Origin: an uncultured Eubacteriales bacterium
Lineage (GTDB): Bacteria > Bacillota > Clostridia > Oscillospirales > Acutalibacteraceae
NCBI GenBank assembly: GCA_934636435.1
Contig: CAKUAQ010000077.1
Location: 1 to 6,003, forward strand
Direction: 5' to 3'
Length of the DNA: 6,003 nucleotides
The notes under the pieces are model-generated. The model searched no databases. It was not told where the DNA came from and saw nothing but the letters and a program-made list of their open reading frames with translations. The translations under genes and the position numbers were made by a program. Shown here in pieces: positions 1-4,785 of this stretch (positions are counted from its first letter, which is position 1; every line of letters starts with the position of its first letter).

Positions 1-20
1 CACTTCATCCTTTCCATGAT

Positions 21-71
21 TTAATATCTATATGAAAAATGCAGTCCTGTCCCTATCGAACAGAACTGCAT
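21..71 (-). CDS. Possible 16-codon leader peptide inside an attenuator
   Basis: Reading leftward, an ATG at 71-69 opens a 16-codon frame (MQFCSIGTGLHFSYRY) that ends at TAA (23-21). It lies downstream of the leftward promoter at 111-137, and its first 11 codons span the hairpin at 39-71. A ribosome translating it would melt that hairpin, as in translational control of attenuators in front of some antibiotic-resistance genes. There is no good Shine-Dalgarno sequence just upstream; the only purine run is AGAAG far upstream. The frame may therefore be accidental, and I rate it low. Confidence 0.25.
   Translation of the reverse strand: MQFCSIGTGLHFSYRY
34..71 (-). terminator. Leftward hairpin with U-run, likely an attenuator in a leader
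   Basis: On the minus strand ATGCAGTTCTGT (71-60) pairs with ACAGGACTGCAT (50-39) through 12 base pairs, one of them G-U, closing a 9-base loop. Four further T follow at 38-35, giving a run of five with the last stem base. On the plus strand the same position is a C-A mismatch and no T-run follows, so the element is directional. It lies between the leftward promoter (111-137) and the window edge. No leftward gene lies upstream of it, so it looks like a regulatory terminator inside a leader rather than a gene-end terminator. Confidence 0.6.
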
Positions 72-110
72 GAAAAGAAAATTAAAAGAAGAAATACTTC
101 TTATATTCGT

Positions 111-137
111 AGTATACCAAGATAAAATTATTGTCAA
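111..137 (-). promoter_or_regulatory. Leftward sigma-A-type promoter of a gene outside the window
   Basis: On the minus strand there is a perfect -35 box TTGACA (137-132) and a -10 box TATACT (116-111). The spacer is short at 15 bases, but the -10 is extended (TGG before TATACT), which can compensate. Transcription would begin near 104 and run off the left edge after a leader of about 100 bases. At the edge the minus strand reads GGAAAGGATGAAGTG (16-2 region), which looks like a ribosome-binding site just before a start codon outside the window. Confidence 0.55.
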
Positions 138-238
138 GCAAAACCATAGAATGTTCTAAAACAAGTGAGCATTTTGCAAAAACGACGATTTGTGCAAACA
201 AATTACACTTTTATACACTAAATGCGACCCTATTTTGC

Positions 239-266
239 TTGACGCAAAAGCGTTTTTCCTTATCCT
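239..266 (+). promoter_or_regulatory. Possible rightward promoter for the small accessory ORF
   Basis: TTGACG (239-244) and TATCCT (261-266) are separated by 16 bases and face the ORF at 390, divergent from the leftward promoter at 111-137. The match is moderate, and a better-looking TATGAT at 266-271 has the wrong spacing. A second weak candidate, TTGCAT (339-344) with TCTACA (362-367), lies closer to the gene. Between 138 and 238 I see only AT-rich intergenic sequence. Confidence 0.3.
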
Positions 267-389
267 ATGATGTACATTGAATATTGGTCGTCAGTTTTCG
301 GTATCAACCCAGACGAGCAAGCCTTCTATGTACCCGCTTTGCATAGACAAATGCAAAACGGTCTACACTATTGCACGGGAGGATTGCCT

Positions 390-593
390 ATGATTATTCA
401 GATGGATAAGGAAAATAAGTTGGCTGAGGTATGGATGAGCCGTGCGGATCAGCAGGACCCAGCGCAAAAAAAGCGTGCGGAAGATTTCTACCGTCAGTGC
501 CGGGAACAGCACATTTTTGTGGCTACCTACGAATCCGGTCGTGGAGATGTAGCCGAAAACACCGCCGCATTGCTGCATTACAATTGTTGTTAA
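390..593 (+). CDS. Small accessory protein of a recombinase-linked family, possibly C-terminally shortened
   Basis: This is a 67-residue protein beginning MIIQMDKENKLAEVWM. The open frame extends upstream to 267, but the start at 390 is chosen because GGGAGG (377-382) sits 7 bases before it and nothing useful precedes 267. The sequence resembles, from memory, small uncharacterised proteins common in mobile elements of gut Firmicutes: a short beta-strand start with an acidic KEN motif, a charged helix with conserved DP, then a (V)A-x-(Y/F)-x-SG stretch and a final LLxYN motif. Relatives I recall continue past LLxYN with a basic tail, whereas this one ends in NCC, so it may be shortened. No function is known to me. 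It is followed by a terminator and lies 140 bases before the recombinase, which has its own promoter, so the two are probably not one operon. Confidence 0.7.
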   Translation: MIIQMDKENKLAEVWMSRADQQDPAQKKRAEDFYRQCREQHIFVATYESGRGDVAENTAALLHYNCC

Positions 594-626
594 GCTCGTA
601 TTATCCCAATTAAATAGCCGTATTCC

Positions 627-659
627 GCCTGCCAATTCATTTGCGGGCTTTTTTGTTTT
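627..659 (+). terminator. Rho-independent terminator after the small ORF
   Basis: GCCTGC (627-632) pairs with GCGGGC (643-648), including one U-G pair, around a 10-base loop. Six T and then GTTTT follow (649-659). It closes the small ORF unit and separates it from the recombinase promoter about 12 bases further on. Confidence 0.75.
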
Positions 660-670
660 CAAAATGCTGC

Positions 671-699
671 TTGCATTTCTGATTGCCCTGTGATACAAT
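671..699 (+). promoter_or_regulatory. Promoter of the recombinase gene
   Basis: TTGCAT (671-676) and TACAAT (694-699) are separated by exactly 17 bases, and the -10 is extended (TGA before TACAAT). Transcription should start near 706. This excludes the ATG at 683 as the translation start and supports TTG at 734. Confidence 0.75.
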
Positions 700-733
700 G
701 TTGACACACCACGCGCCGAAAGGAGTGATAACA

Positions 734-2887
734 TTGAAAATCGCCGGATACGCCCGTATTTCCGTGGATCTCCAGGAGGACAACCAGGAAAATACCAGTA
801 TTGAAAACCAAAAGCGCATAATTGAAGACTATGTTGCCACATATTTTCCGGACGCCGAATTGCACATCTATGAGGATCGTGACCGTTCCGGCTATACCTT
901 TGCCCAGCGGGAAAACTACCAGATCATGCGCCGGGAATTGATGAGCGGCTCCGTAAAAATACTGATCATCAAGGATTTTTCCCGTTTTTCCCGTCGTAAC
1001 GGTCTGGGACTGTATGAATTGGAAACCCTGCGAGACGCAGGGGTGCGCATCATTTCCATCGGTGATGGCATTGATTATCCTACCAGAGACGAATGGATGC
1101 TCATTCAGGTGAAATTTCTGGTAAACGAGATGCCGGTCACGGAAACCTCCAAAAAAGCCCGCCAGATCATTGCGAACCGACAAAAGAACGGTAAATGGAT
1201 CTGCGCTGTGCCGTATGGCTACCGCATCACAAACACGAAGGAAATGACCTATGAGATTGATCCCCCTGCCGCCGAGGTCGTGCGGGAGATCTTCCGCTTA
1301 TATACCAATGGATGGGGCTACAAAAAAATTGCTAACTACCTGACGGAGCAGGGCATTCCGACCCCACGGGCTAACGAGATTGCCCAAAAGGAGGCGGAGG
1401 GACTCCACACAAAGCTGAAAGCGAAGACCGACTGGAGCATTGTCACCATCAGCAGCACATTGCAAAACGATTTTTATATCGGCACGCTGCGCCAGAAAAA
1501 GTATACACGCAAGGGCATCAACGGCAAGGATATGCGTGTGGACACGGAGGAGCAGATCGTCTTTGAAAATGTCCACGATCCGATTGTGGATACACGCACC
1601 TTCCTCTATGCGCAGGAGCAGCTCAAGCAACGCTCCAAAAGCAACTATCGGGGAGAGAAAAAGTACGCCACCGACTATTCGGGGGTGCTGTTCTGCGGGG
1701 ATTGCGGCAGCCCGATGTTTTCCATGTCCCGCCCGGATCTGGCGCCCGCTTACACCTGCGGCACCTATCACCGCCGGGGGCGCAAGGGCTGTACCTCCCA
1801 CCATATCCGGGTGGATCAGCTGGACGAGCTGCTGCGGCGGTATATCCGGCGGGTACAGGATAACAGTGCCGCTATGCTGCAGCAGCTAAAAGCCGCTATC
1901 GCCGATCAGCCGGATCGGGAGGAACAGATCGGCTTGACAATGGAAAACCTGGACCAGCAGCTGCAAAGCGCTAAAGAACAGCTCAAGACAATATACAAGC
2001 GCAAGGTGCTGGATTCCATGGGAAAATCCGAAAGCGAAGCGGCCATTATTACAGAAGCCTATGCAGATATTGAAAAAGAACTGACCGGGCGTATTGAAGG
2101 CTTGGAAAAACAACTGCTGGAAACCAATGATCGGCGCAATATGCTGCTGGAGACCAATCGCAAGGCGAAAACGGTAATGGATGTCTTCGAGAATATCCTC
2201 CGCAAGCCAAAGCTGGATCGACGGGATATCGGGCTGATCGTGGAGCGTATTACCGTCTATGAGGGGCGGGTCTGCATCCGGCTGCGCTCGGATGTGGATA
2301 CCCTTCTCCGGCTGGATACGCCGACCGCCGGGGAGGATACCGTAAATTTTCCGCATGACAGTAAGGATATCGTAATTACCCAAAAGTCCGCAAAGCGTGC
2401 GGACAAGGTCTTTACTGTCAATGTTATCAATAGCGGCGACCCGCTGGAGATTTTCACAGAAAAAGACGGCGAGGTAGTCTTTAAGAAGTATTCCCCCGTG
2501 GGTGAGCTGTCCCCCTTTGCGGTGCAGTATGCCGACGTGCTGTCCCGCGCCTGCAATATGACCGTGCTCATCTGCGACCGGGATCACGTCATCGCCGCCG
2601 CCGGCAACAACCGCAAGGATTTCTATGACCGGCGGGTGTCCGCACAGCTGGAGGAGGTCATGGACAGCCGCCAGGTGTACGTGACCCATGCCGGGGCTGC
2701 CAACCGTCTGCAGCCGGTGGAAGCCATCAGCCGCTATGCCTCGGTAGCAGCGCCCATCGTCGCCTCCGGGGATGTGACCGGCATCGTTTGTCTCCTGCAG
2801 CCGGAGAGCGGCTCCATCCCCTCCGAGGGGGATGTGCGGCTGGCGCAGGTAGCTGCCGCTTTCCTTGGCAAGCAGATGGAAGAATAA
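734..2887 (+). CDS. Large serine recombinase reading in frame into the C-terminal 150 codons of SpoVT
   Basis: The frame encodes 717 residues from a TTG start that has AAAGGAG (719-725) 8 bases upstream and lies downstream of the predicted transcript start. Residues 1-150 form the resolvase-type catalytic domain: YARIS places the nucleophilic serine at residue 10, with the DRSG and DFSRFSRR arginine motifs following. Residues about 155-290 match the recombinase DNA-binding domain (PYGY at about 160). A zinc ribbon follows with Cys 321, 324, 342 and 353, then a long charged, Q/E/K-rich coiled-coil region (about 385-490). These are the parts of a large serine integrase, which recombines attP with attB through a 5'-phosphoserine link. 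From residue 568 onward the protein is no longer recombinase-like: GDPLEIF, ICDRDHVIA, YASVAAPIVA and the ending FLGKQMEE are those of SpoVT. The recombinase proper therefore has at most about 567 residues. The fused tail is best explained by integration into spoVT; a selected domain fusion is possible but less likely. Confidence 0.93.
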   Translation: MKIAGYARISVDLQEDNQENTSIENQKRIIEDYVATYFPDAELHIYEDRDRSGYTFAQRENYQIMRRELMSGSVKILIIKDFSRFSRRNGLGLYELETLRDAGVRIISIGDGIDYPTRDEWMLIQVKFLVNEMPVTETSKKARQIIANRQKNGKWICAVPYGYRITNTKEMTYEIDPPAAEVVREIFRLYTNGWGYKKIANYLTEQGIPTPRANEIAQKEAEGLHTKLKAKTDWSIVTISSTLQNDFYIGTLRQKKYTRKGINGKDMRVDTEEQIVFENVHDPIVDTRTFLYAQEQLKQRSKSNYRGEKKYATDYSGVLFCGDCGSPMFSMSRPDLAPAYTCGTYHRRGRKGCTSHHIRVDQLDELLRRYIRRVQDNSAAMLQQLKAAIADQPDREEQIGLTMENLDQQLQSAKEQLKTIYKRKVLDSMGKSESEAAIITEAYADIEKELTGRIEGLEKQLLETNDRRNMLLETNRKAKTVMDVFENILRKPKLDRRDIGLIVERITVYEGRVCIRLRSDVDTLLRLDTPTAGEDTVNFPHDSKDIVITQKSAKRADKVFTVNVINSGDPLEIFTEKDGEVVFKKYSPVGELSPFAVQYADVLSRACNMTVLICDRDHVIAAAGNNRKDFYDRRVSAQLEEVMDSRQVYVTHAGAANRLQPVEAISRYASVAAPIVASGDVTGIVCLLQPESGSIPSEGDVRLAQVAAAFLGKQMEE
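2432..2440. other. Attachment-site junction (attR or attL) between element and spoVT
   Basis: Codons before 2435 (VINS) have no SpoVT counterpart, while GGC GAC CCG from 2435 onward corresponds to Gly31-Asp32-Pro33 of SpoVT, which in the family usually follows RxxE. Serine-integrase crossovers occur at a two-base core, so the exchange lies within a few bases of 2435. The exact core cannot be read without the other end of the element or an empty spoVT site. Composition also changes here, from mixed codon use to G/C-rich third positions. Confidence 0.7.
2435..2887 (+). pseudogene. spoVT: 5'-truncated spoVT (stage V sporulation protein T), split by the element
   Basis: This stretch encodes 150 residues covering the end of the AbrB-like swapped-hairpin domain (GDPLEIF, DGEVVFKKYSP) and the whole C-terminal GAF-like domain, ending in LAQVAAAFLGKQMEE. 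Full SpoVT has about 178-181 residues, so about 30 are missing: those that form the first half of the DNA-binding domain (family pattern ATGIVRRIDDLGRVVIPKEIRR). SpoVT is a forespore transcription factor that, in Bacillus subtilis, is made under sigma-G and adjusts the sigma-G regulon and spore resistance. Without its N-terminus this part should not bind DNA, and it has no start or ribosome site of its own near the junction, so it can be translated only as a recombinase tail. No frameshift or stop is present in the retained part, which suggests recent or reversible interruption. Excision would restore a complete gene. Confidence 0.85.
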
Positions 2888-3012
2888 CCCGGCGTGCCAA
2901 AAGGACGCGGCGCTCCGCAGTCCGCGGACAGAAAATGCCGATCAAGCCGATGTGAAAAGCGCCGCCGCAGAAGCCCGGACACACAGCCCGTTCATCCTCC
3001 ACCGGATGCCGT

Positions 3013-3036
3013 CGGCGCACAGCCCGCTATGCGCCG
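3013..3036. repeat. Short GC-rich hairpin between spoVT and its terminator
   Basis: CGGCGCA (3013-3019) pairs with TGCGCCG (3030-3036) around a 10-base loop. No T-run follows, so it is not a terminator by itself. The rest of 2888-3041 shows no credible gene or other signal. Confidence 0.4.
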
Positions 3037-3041
3037 GCCCC

Positions 3042-3108
3042 TTAAAGCAAAAAAGCAACGCCCGACACCGGGATCCATGCTCGGATCCCAGCGTCGGGCA
3101 CTGTTTTT
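3042..3108. terminator. Bidirectional terminator between convergent spoVT and lipoprotein gene
   Basis: GCCCGAC (3060-3066) pairs with GTCGGGC (3093-3099), and GGGATCC (3070-3076) pairs with GGATCCC (3083-3089). The two stems are separated by a nearly matched 3-base internal loop, and the apical loop has 6 bases. A T-run follows on the plus strand (3104-3108). An A-rich stretch (3044-3054) gives a T-run for transcripts arriving from the right. It therefore ends both the plus-strand spoVT transcript and the minus-strand lipoprotein transcript. Confidence 0.85.
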
Positions 3109-3133
3109 GCATTCAACTGCCGGTCGGCGTCTA

Positions 3134-3490
3134 TCAGCCGGCGTTCAGCTCGGTATCAATATAGTTCTTCGTTTCGGTGATCCAGTCGGAGACCTCATCG
3201 AACCAGGCAATCATCTCGTCATACTTCGCGTCCTCCAGCTCCGTATCCCCCTGCAGGATCTCGGTATACTGGTTGAGCAGATCGCTCATCTGCTGATAGG
3301 TGTCGATCATGTCGCTGTCGATCACTTCCTTGTTCTCGTTGATGAGGGTAGCAACCTCGTTGAACGCCACAGCAACCTCCGTATGCTTGTCGATGGCTTC
3401 CTGCTTTTTTTCACTTGCGCCGCAGCCGACAAGGCCGATCATCAGGATCAGCGTCAGCACAACGGAGAGAACGGTCAGGGTCTTTTTCAT
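3134..3490 (-). CDS. Small helical lipoprotein of unknown function
   Basis: This 118-residue protein starts MKKTLTVLS. A lysine-rich N-terminus is followed by a hydrophobic segment (residues 5-21) and a lipobox LVGC with the lipidated cysteine at residue 23, so it should be anchored to the outer face of the membrane after signal peptidase II cleavage. The mature part of about 96 residues is strongly acidic and predicted mostly helical (NEVATLINENKEVIDS, YDEMIAWFDEVSDWI), with no cysteine or recognisable catalytic motif. Two ATG codons are adjacent (3493 and 3490). The second is preferred because the AGAGG site on the minus strand (CCTC at 3498-3501) is 7 bases from it. An open frame runs upstream to 3598, but that stretch is the 5' untranslated region behind the promoter at 3587-3615. 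It is convergent with spoVT and monocistronic. A binding or stress role is possible, but I cannot name a family. Confidence 0.85.
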   Translation of the reverse strand: MKKTLTVLSVVLTLILMIGLVGCGASEKKQEAIDKHTEVAVAFNEVATLINENKEVIDSDMIDTYQQMSDLLNQYTEILQGDTELEDAKYDEMIAWFDEVSDWITETKNYIDTELNAG

Positions 3491-3586
3491 CATTTTTCCT
3501 CTTTTCTTTTTTTCAGGTATGTATTCCGCCCGGACGACATGACGTCTCTGCTGCTCGGCAAAAACTCCGATCGCGCGGTGATTCTC

Positions 3587-3615
3587 AGTATAGCACACTC
3601 ATTTCCATAATGCAA
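3587..3615 (-). promoter_or_regulatory. Promoter of the lipoprotein gene
   Basis: On the minus strand TTGCAT (3615-3610) and TATACT (3592-3587) are separated by exactly 17 bases. The transcript would start near 3580 and have a leader of about 90 bases before the ATG at 3490. This excludes the longer reading frame starting at 3598. Confidence 0.7.
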
Positions 3616-3766
3616 GGAAAATATAGCCCACTGCGATATACGCCCGGAACATCCGGCATACCGGAGCGCAGCGGCCTTTCCCGCCGATGCCGTCCATAGA
3701 CAAAACGATCCGGGTACAACCGCTTCTGAAACGGGGTATTGTCCCGTTTTGTTTGTCTCATCACGC

Positions 3767-3784
3767 GCAATACGACCGTATTGC
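3767..3784. promoter_or_regulatory. 18-base palindrome, operator-like
   Basis: GCAATACG (3767-3774) and CGTATTGC (3777-3784) are perfect inverted repeats separated by 2 bases. With so small a loop it is a better candidate for a dimeric protein site than for an RNA hairpin. No regulator gene is in the window, and no promoter directly overlaps it. Confidence 0.35.
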
Positions 3785-3840
3785 CCCGTTCCTCGACTGA
3801 CCATACAAAAATCTCTTCACGTATCCGGTCGAAGATTTTC

Positions 3841-3920
3841 GGCAAGCCGCGTGTTGTAGCGGCGGGTTGCCCCACCGGAGAATACTGACGTATGCTGAGC
3901 GGAAAGCAACAAAGCCGCTA
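3841..3920. ncRNA. Two mutually exclusive hairpins (possible structured RNA)
   Basis: GGCAA and GCCGC (3841-3850) can pair with GCGGC (3859-3863) and TTGCC (3867-3871), leaving a 3-base bulge. Alternatively the same central segment, TAGCGGC (3857-3863) and GTTGC (3866-3870), can pair with GCAAC (3906-3910) and GCCGCTA (3914-3920). Both are strong, and they cannot form together, which is a property of switches and attenuators. I do not recognise a known riboswitch class, and the transcribed strand is unknown. Confidence 0.3.
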
Positions 3921-3937
3921 TACGCGCGCGTAAAGCC

Positions 3938-3968
3938 GACAAAGCGATCGCAGCCGGATCGCTTTGTC
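3938..3968. repeat. Perfect 12-base-pair hairpin upstream of the dgo operon
   Basis: GACAAAGCGATC (3938-3949) and GATCGCTTTGTC (3957-3968) are exact inverted repeats around a 7-base loop. The next bases (TAACCCTTCCC) contain no T-run, and the minus-strand side has none either, so it is not a standard terminator. It could end the structured element before it, or serve as an operator or processing site. Confidence 0.5.
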
Positions 3969-3992
3969 TAACCCTTCCCGCCGCCCACAGCT

Positions 3993-4040
3993 TTGCAAAA
4001 ACCGCAAGGATTCATGTTGAATATGCAATGGCTTTTGCAA
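3993..4040. promoter_or_regulatory. Large imperfect dyad upstream of the dgo promoter, probable operator
   Basis: TTGCAAAAACC (3993-4003) is repeated inverted as GGCTTTTGCAA (4030-4040) with one mismatch. Nested between them is ATTCA-TGT-TGAAT (4010-4022), so the whole block is roughly symmetric about 4016. It ends 9 bases before the TG of the extended -10 at 4049, a position suited to a sugar-acid-responsive regulator. No regulator gene is in the window, so which protein binds is unknown. Confidence 0.45.
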
Positions 4041-4057
4041 TTCCCGTGTGCTACACT
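4029..4057 (+). promoter_or_regulatory. Probable extended -10 promoter of the aldolase-kinase operon
   Basis: TGCTACACT (4049-4057) is an extended -10 box. The hexamer 17 bases upstream (TGGCTT, 4029-4034) is a poor -35, which suggests activator help or reliance on the extended -10. The transcript would begin near 4064, about 50 bases before the aldolase start. Confidence 0.45.
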
Positions 4058-4113
4058 GGGACAAAGCCGGCAGGACACGATCGGCTATCATCCCATAAAC
4101 GGAGGGGCTTCAT

Positions 4114-4785
4114 ATGCGTCAAACGGTTCTTCATGCCATCCGGCAGCACCGACTGGTCGCCATTGTGCGGGGCATCCCGGAGACAGCTCTGCCCGACACC
4201 TTGGAGGCGCTGTATGCCGGCGGCATCCGGCTGGTGGAGATCACCTTCAGCGCCGACAAAAGCCGCTCCGACCGGGACACCGCCGGAGACATCGCCCTGG
4301 CGGTCGAACGCTTTGCGGGACGGCTGCTGGTGGGCGCCGGCACGGTGCTGACGGTACAGCAGGCGGAGCTGGCCGCATCGGCAGGCGCCGGGTTCGTACT
4401 GTCTCCCAACACCGATCCGGCGGTGATCGACCGCACCCGGGCACTGGGGCTGGTGTCCGTGCCCGGCGCACTCACCCCCACCGAGGTACAGGCCGCCGAT
4501 GCTGCCGGCGGCGACATCATCAAGCTCTTCCCGGCGGCCAGCCTGGGCAGCGGCTATCTGGCGGCGCTGCGCGGACCGCTGCCACAGCTGAATATCATGG
4601 CTGTGGGCGGCATCACCCCGGACAACATGGCGGAGTATTTCGCCGCCGGGGCAGGCAGTGTGGGAATCGGCTCAAATCTGGTCAACCGCGCCCGTGTGGC
4701 GACCCGGGATTTTGACGGGATACGAACGCTGGCGACCCTCTATGCGGCACGGGCGAAAGGGGGATCCCATGTACTGGCACATTGA
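4114..4785 (+). CDS. dgoA: 2-dehydro-3-deoxy-6-phosphogalactonate/gluconate aldolase
   Basis: This cytosolic class I aldolase of 223 residues splits 2-keto-3-deoxy-6-phosphogalactonate (or the gluconate epimer) into pyruvate and glyceraldehyde 3-phosphate. The (beta/alpha)8 fold signatures are present in order: AIVRG (16-20), the catalytic glutamate in LVEITF (Glu42), VGAGTVL (73-79), SPNT (97-100), PGALTPTE (117-124), the Schiff-base lysine in DIIKLFPA (Lys137) and AVGGITPDN near 168-176. The SPNT and AVGGITP blocks are closer to DgoA than to E. coli Eda, as I recall those sequences, and the next gene is a galactonate-pathway kinase, so the galactonate role is preferred. The ATG has GGAGGGG (4101-4107) 6 bases upstream. 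The gene overlaps the kinase by 17 bases, which implies translational coupling. GC-rich codon use matches the kinase. The alternative is a general KDPG aldolase (eda). Confidence 0.9.
   Translation: MRQTVLHAIRQHRLVAIVRGIPETALPDTLEALYAGGIRLVEITFSADKSRSDRDTAGDIALAVERFAGRLLVGAGTVLTVQQAELAASAGAGFVLSPNTDPAVIDRTRALGLVSVPGALTPTEVQAADAAGGDIIKLFPAASLGSGYLAALRGPLPQLNIMAVGGITPDNMAEYFAAGAGSVGIGSNLVNRARVATRDFDGIRTLATLYAARAKGGSHVLAH

Larger units (their letters stand above)
1..2434. mobile_element. Right-hand part of an integrated element carrying a large serine recombinase (left end outside the window)
   Basis: The stretch from the window start to about 2434 is read as one integrated mobile element, of which only the recombinase-proximal end is visible. 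The recombinase gene sits directly against the host junction, as is usual for serine-integrase elements. The left part is AT-rich, while sequence from 2435 onward is clearly richer in G and C. It holds, in order, a leftward attenuated transcription unit entering from outside, a small accessory ORF, a terminator and the recombinase. The right boundary is set by the point where the protein becomes SpoVT-like. The left boundary, the cargo and the total size cannot be seen. It could be an integrative conjugative or mobilizable element or a prophage; nothing here decides. Confidence 0.75.
3616..3992. other. About 380 bases without a convincing gene, dense in inverted repeats
   Basis: No frame here has both a plausible start and recognisable protein features. 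The stretch instead carries several dyads: TCCGG/CCGGA (3652-3656, 3661-3665), AAACGGG/CCCGTTT (3729-3735, 3743-3749), an 18-base palindrome (3767-3784), AAAATCT/AGATTTT (3808-3814, 3833-3839), two competing hairpins (3841-3871 and 3857-3920), a TACGCGCGCGTA palindrome (3921-3932) and a perfect 12-base-pair hairpin (3938-3968). A 13-base sequence, GTATTGTCCCGTT (3736-3748), recurs with one change at 3778-3790. The region lies between the divergent lipoprotein and dgo promoters. It may be a structured RNA, an operator region or the remnant of a non-autonomous element. Confidence 0.5.

Noticed and set aside
242..257. ACGC-AAAA-GCGT followed by a T-run as a terminator
   Set aside because: The stem has only four base pairs and overlaps a better -35-like sequence, and no gene ends just upstream.
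267..389. 41-codon upstream extension of the small ORF
   Set aside because: No ribosome site precedes 267, the ATG at 267 overlaps a promoter-like region, and GGGAGG spaced 7 bases before 390 clearly marks the later start.
683..733. N-terminal extension of the recombinase from the ATG at 683
   Set aside because: It lies between and upstream of the predicted promoter elements, has no ribosome site, and adds residues not expected before the YARIS catalytic motif.
734..2887. A genuinely evolved recombinase-SpoVT domain fusion
   Set aside because: The SpoVT part begins in the middle of its AbrB domain rather than at a domain boundary, is full to the native C-terminus, and is followed by a host-type terminator. 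Insertion into spoVT explains all of this more simply.
2894..3610. 238-residue plus-strand frame
   Set aside because: It runs antisense to the lipoprotein gene and through the bidirectional terminator, has no ribosome site, and is a typical GC-rich shadow.
3585..3875. 96-residue minus-strand frame upstream of the lipoprotein
   Set aside because: It begins at a GTG without a ribosome site, resembles nothing I know, runs through several palindromes, and its end overlaps the lipoprotein promoter.
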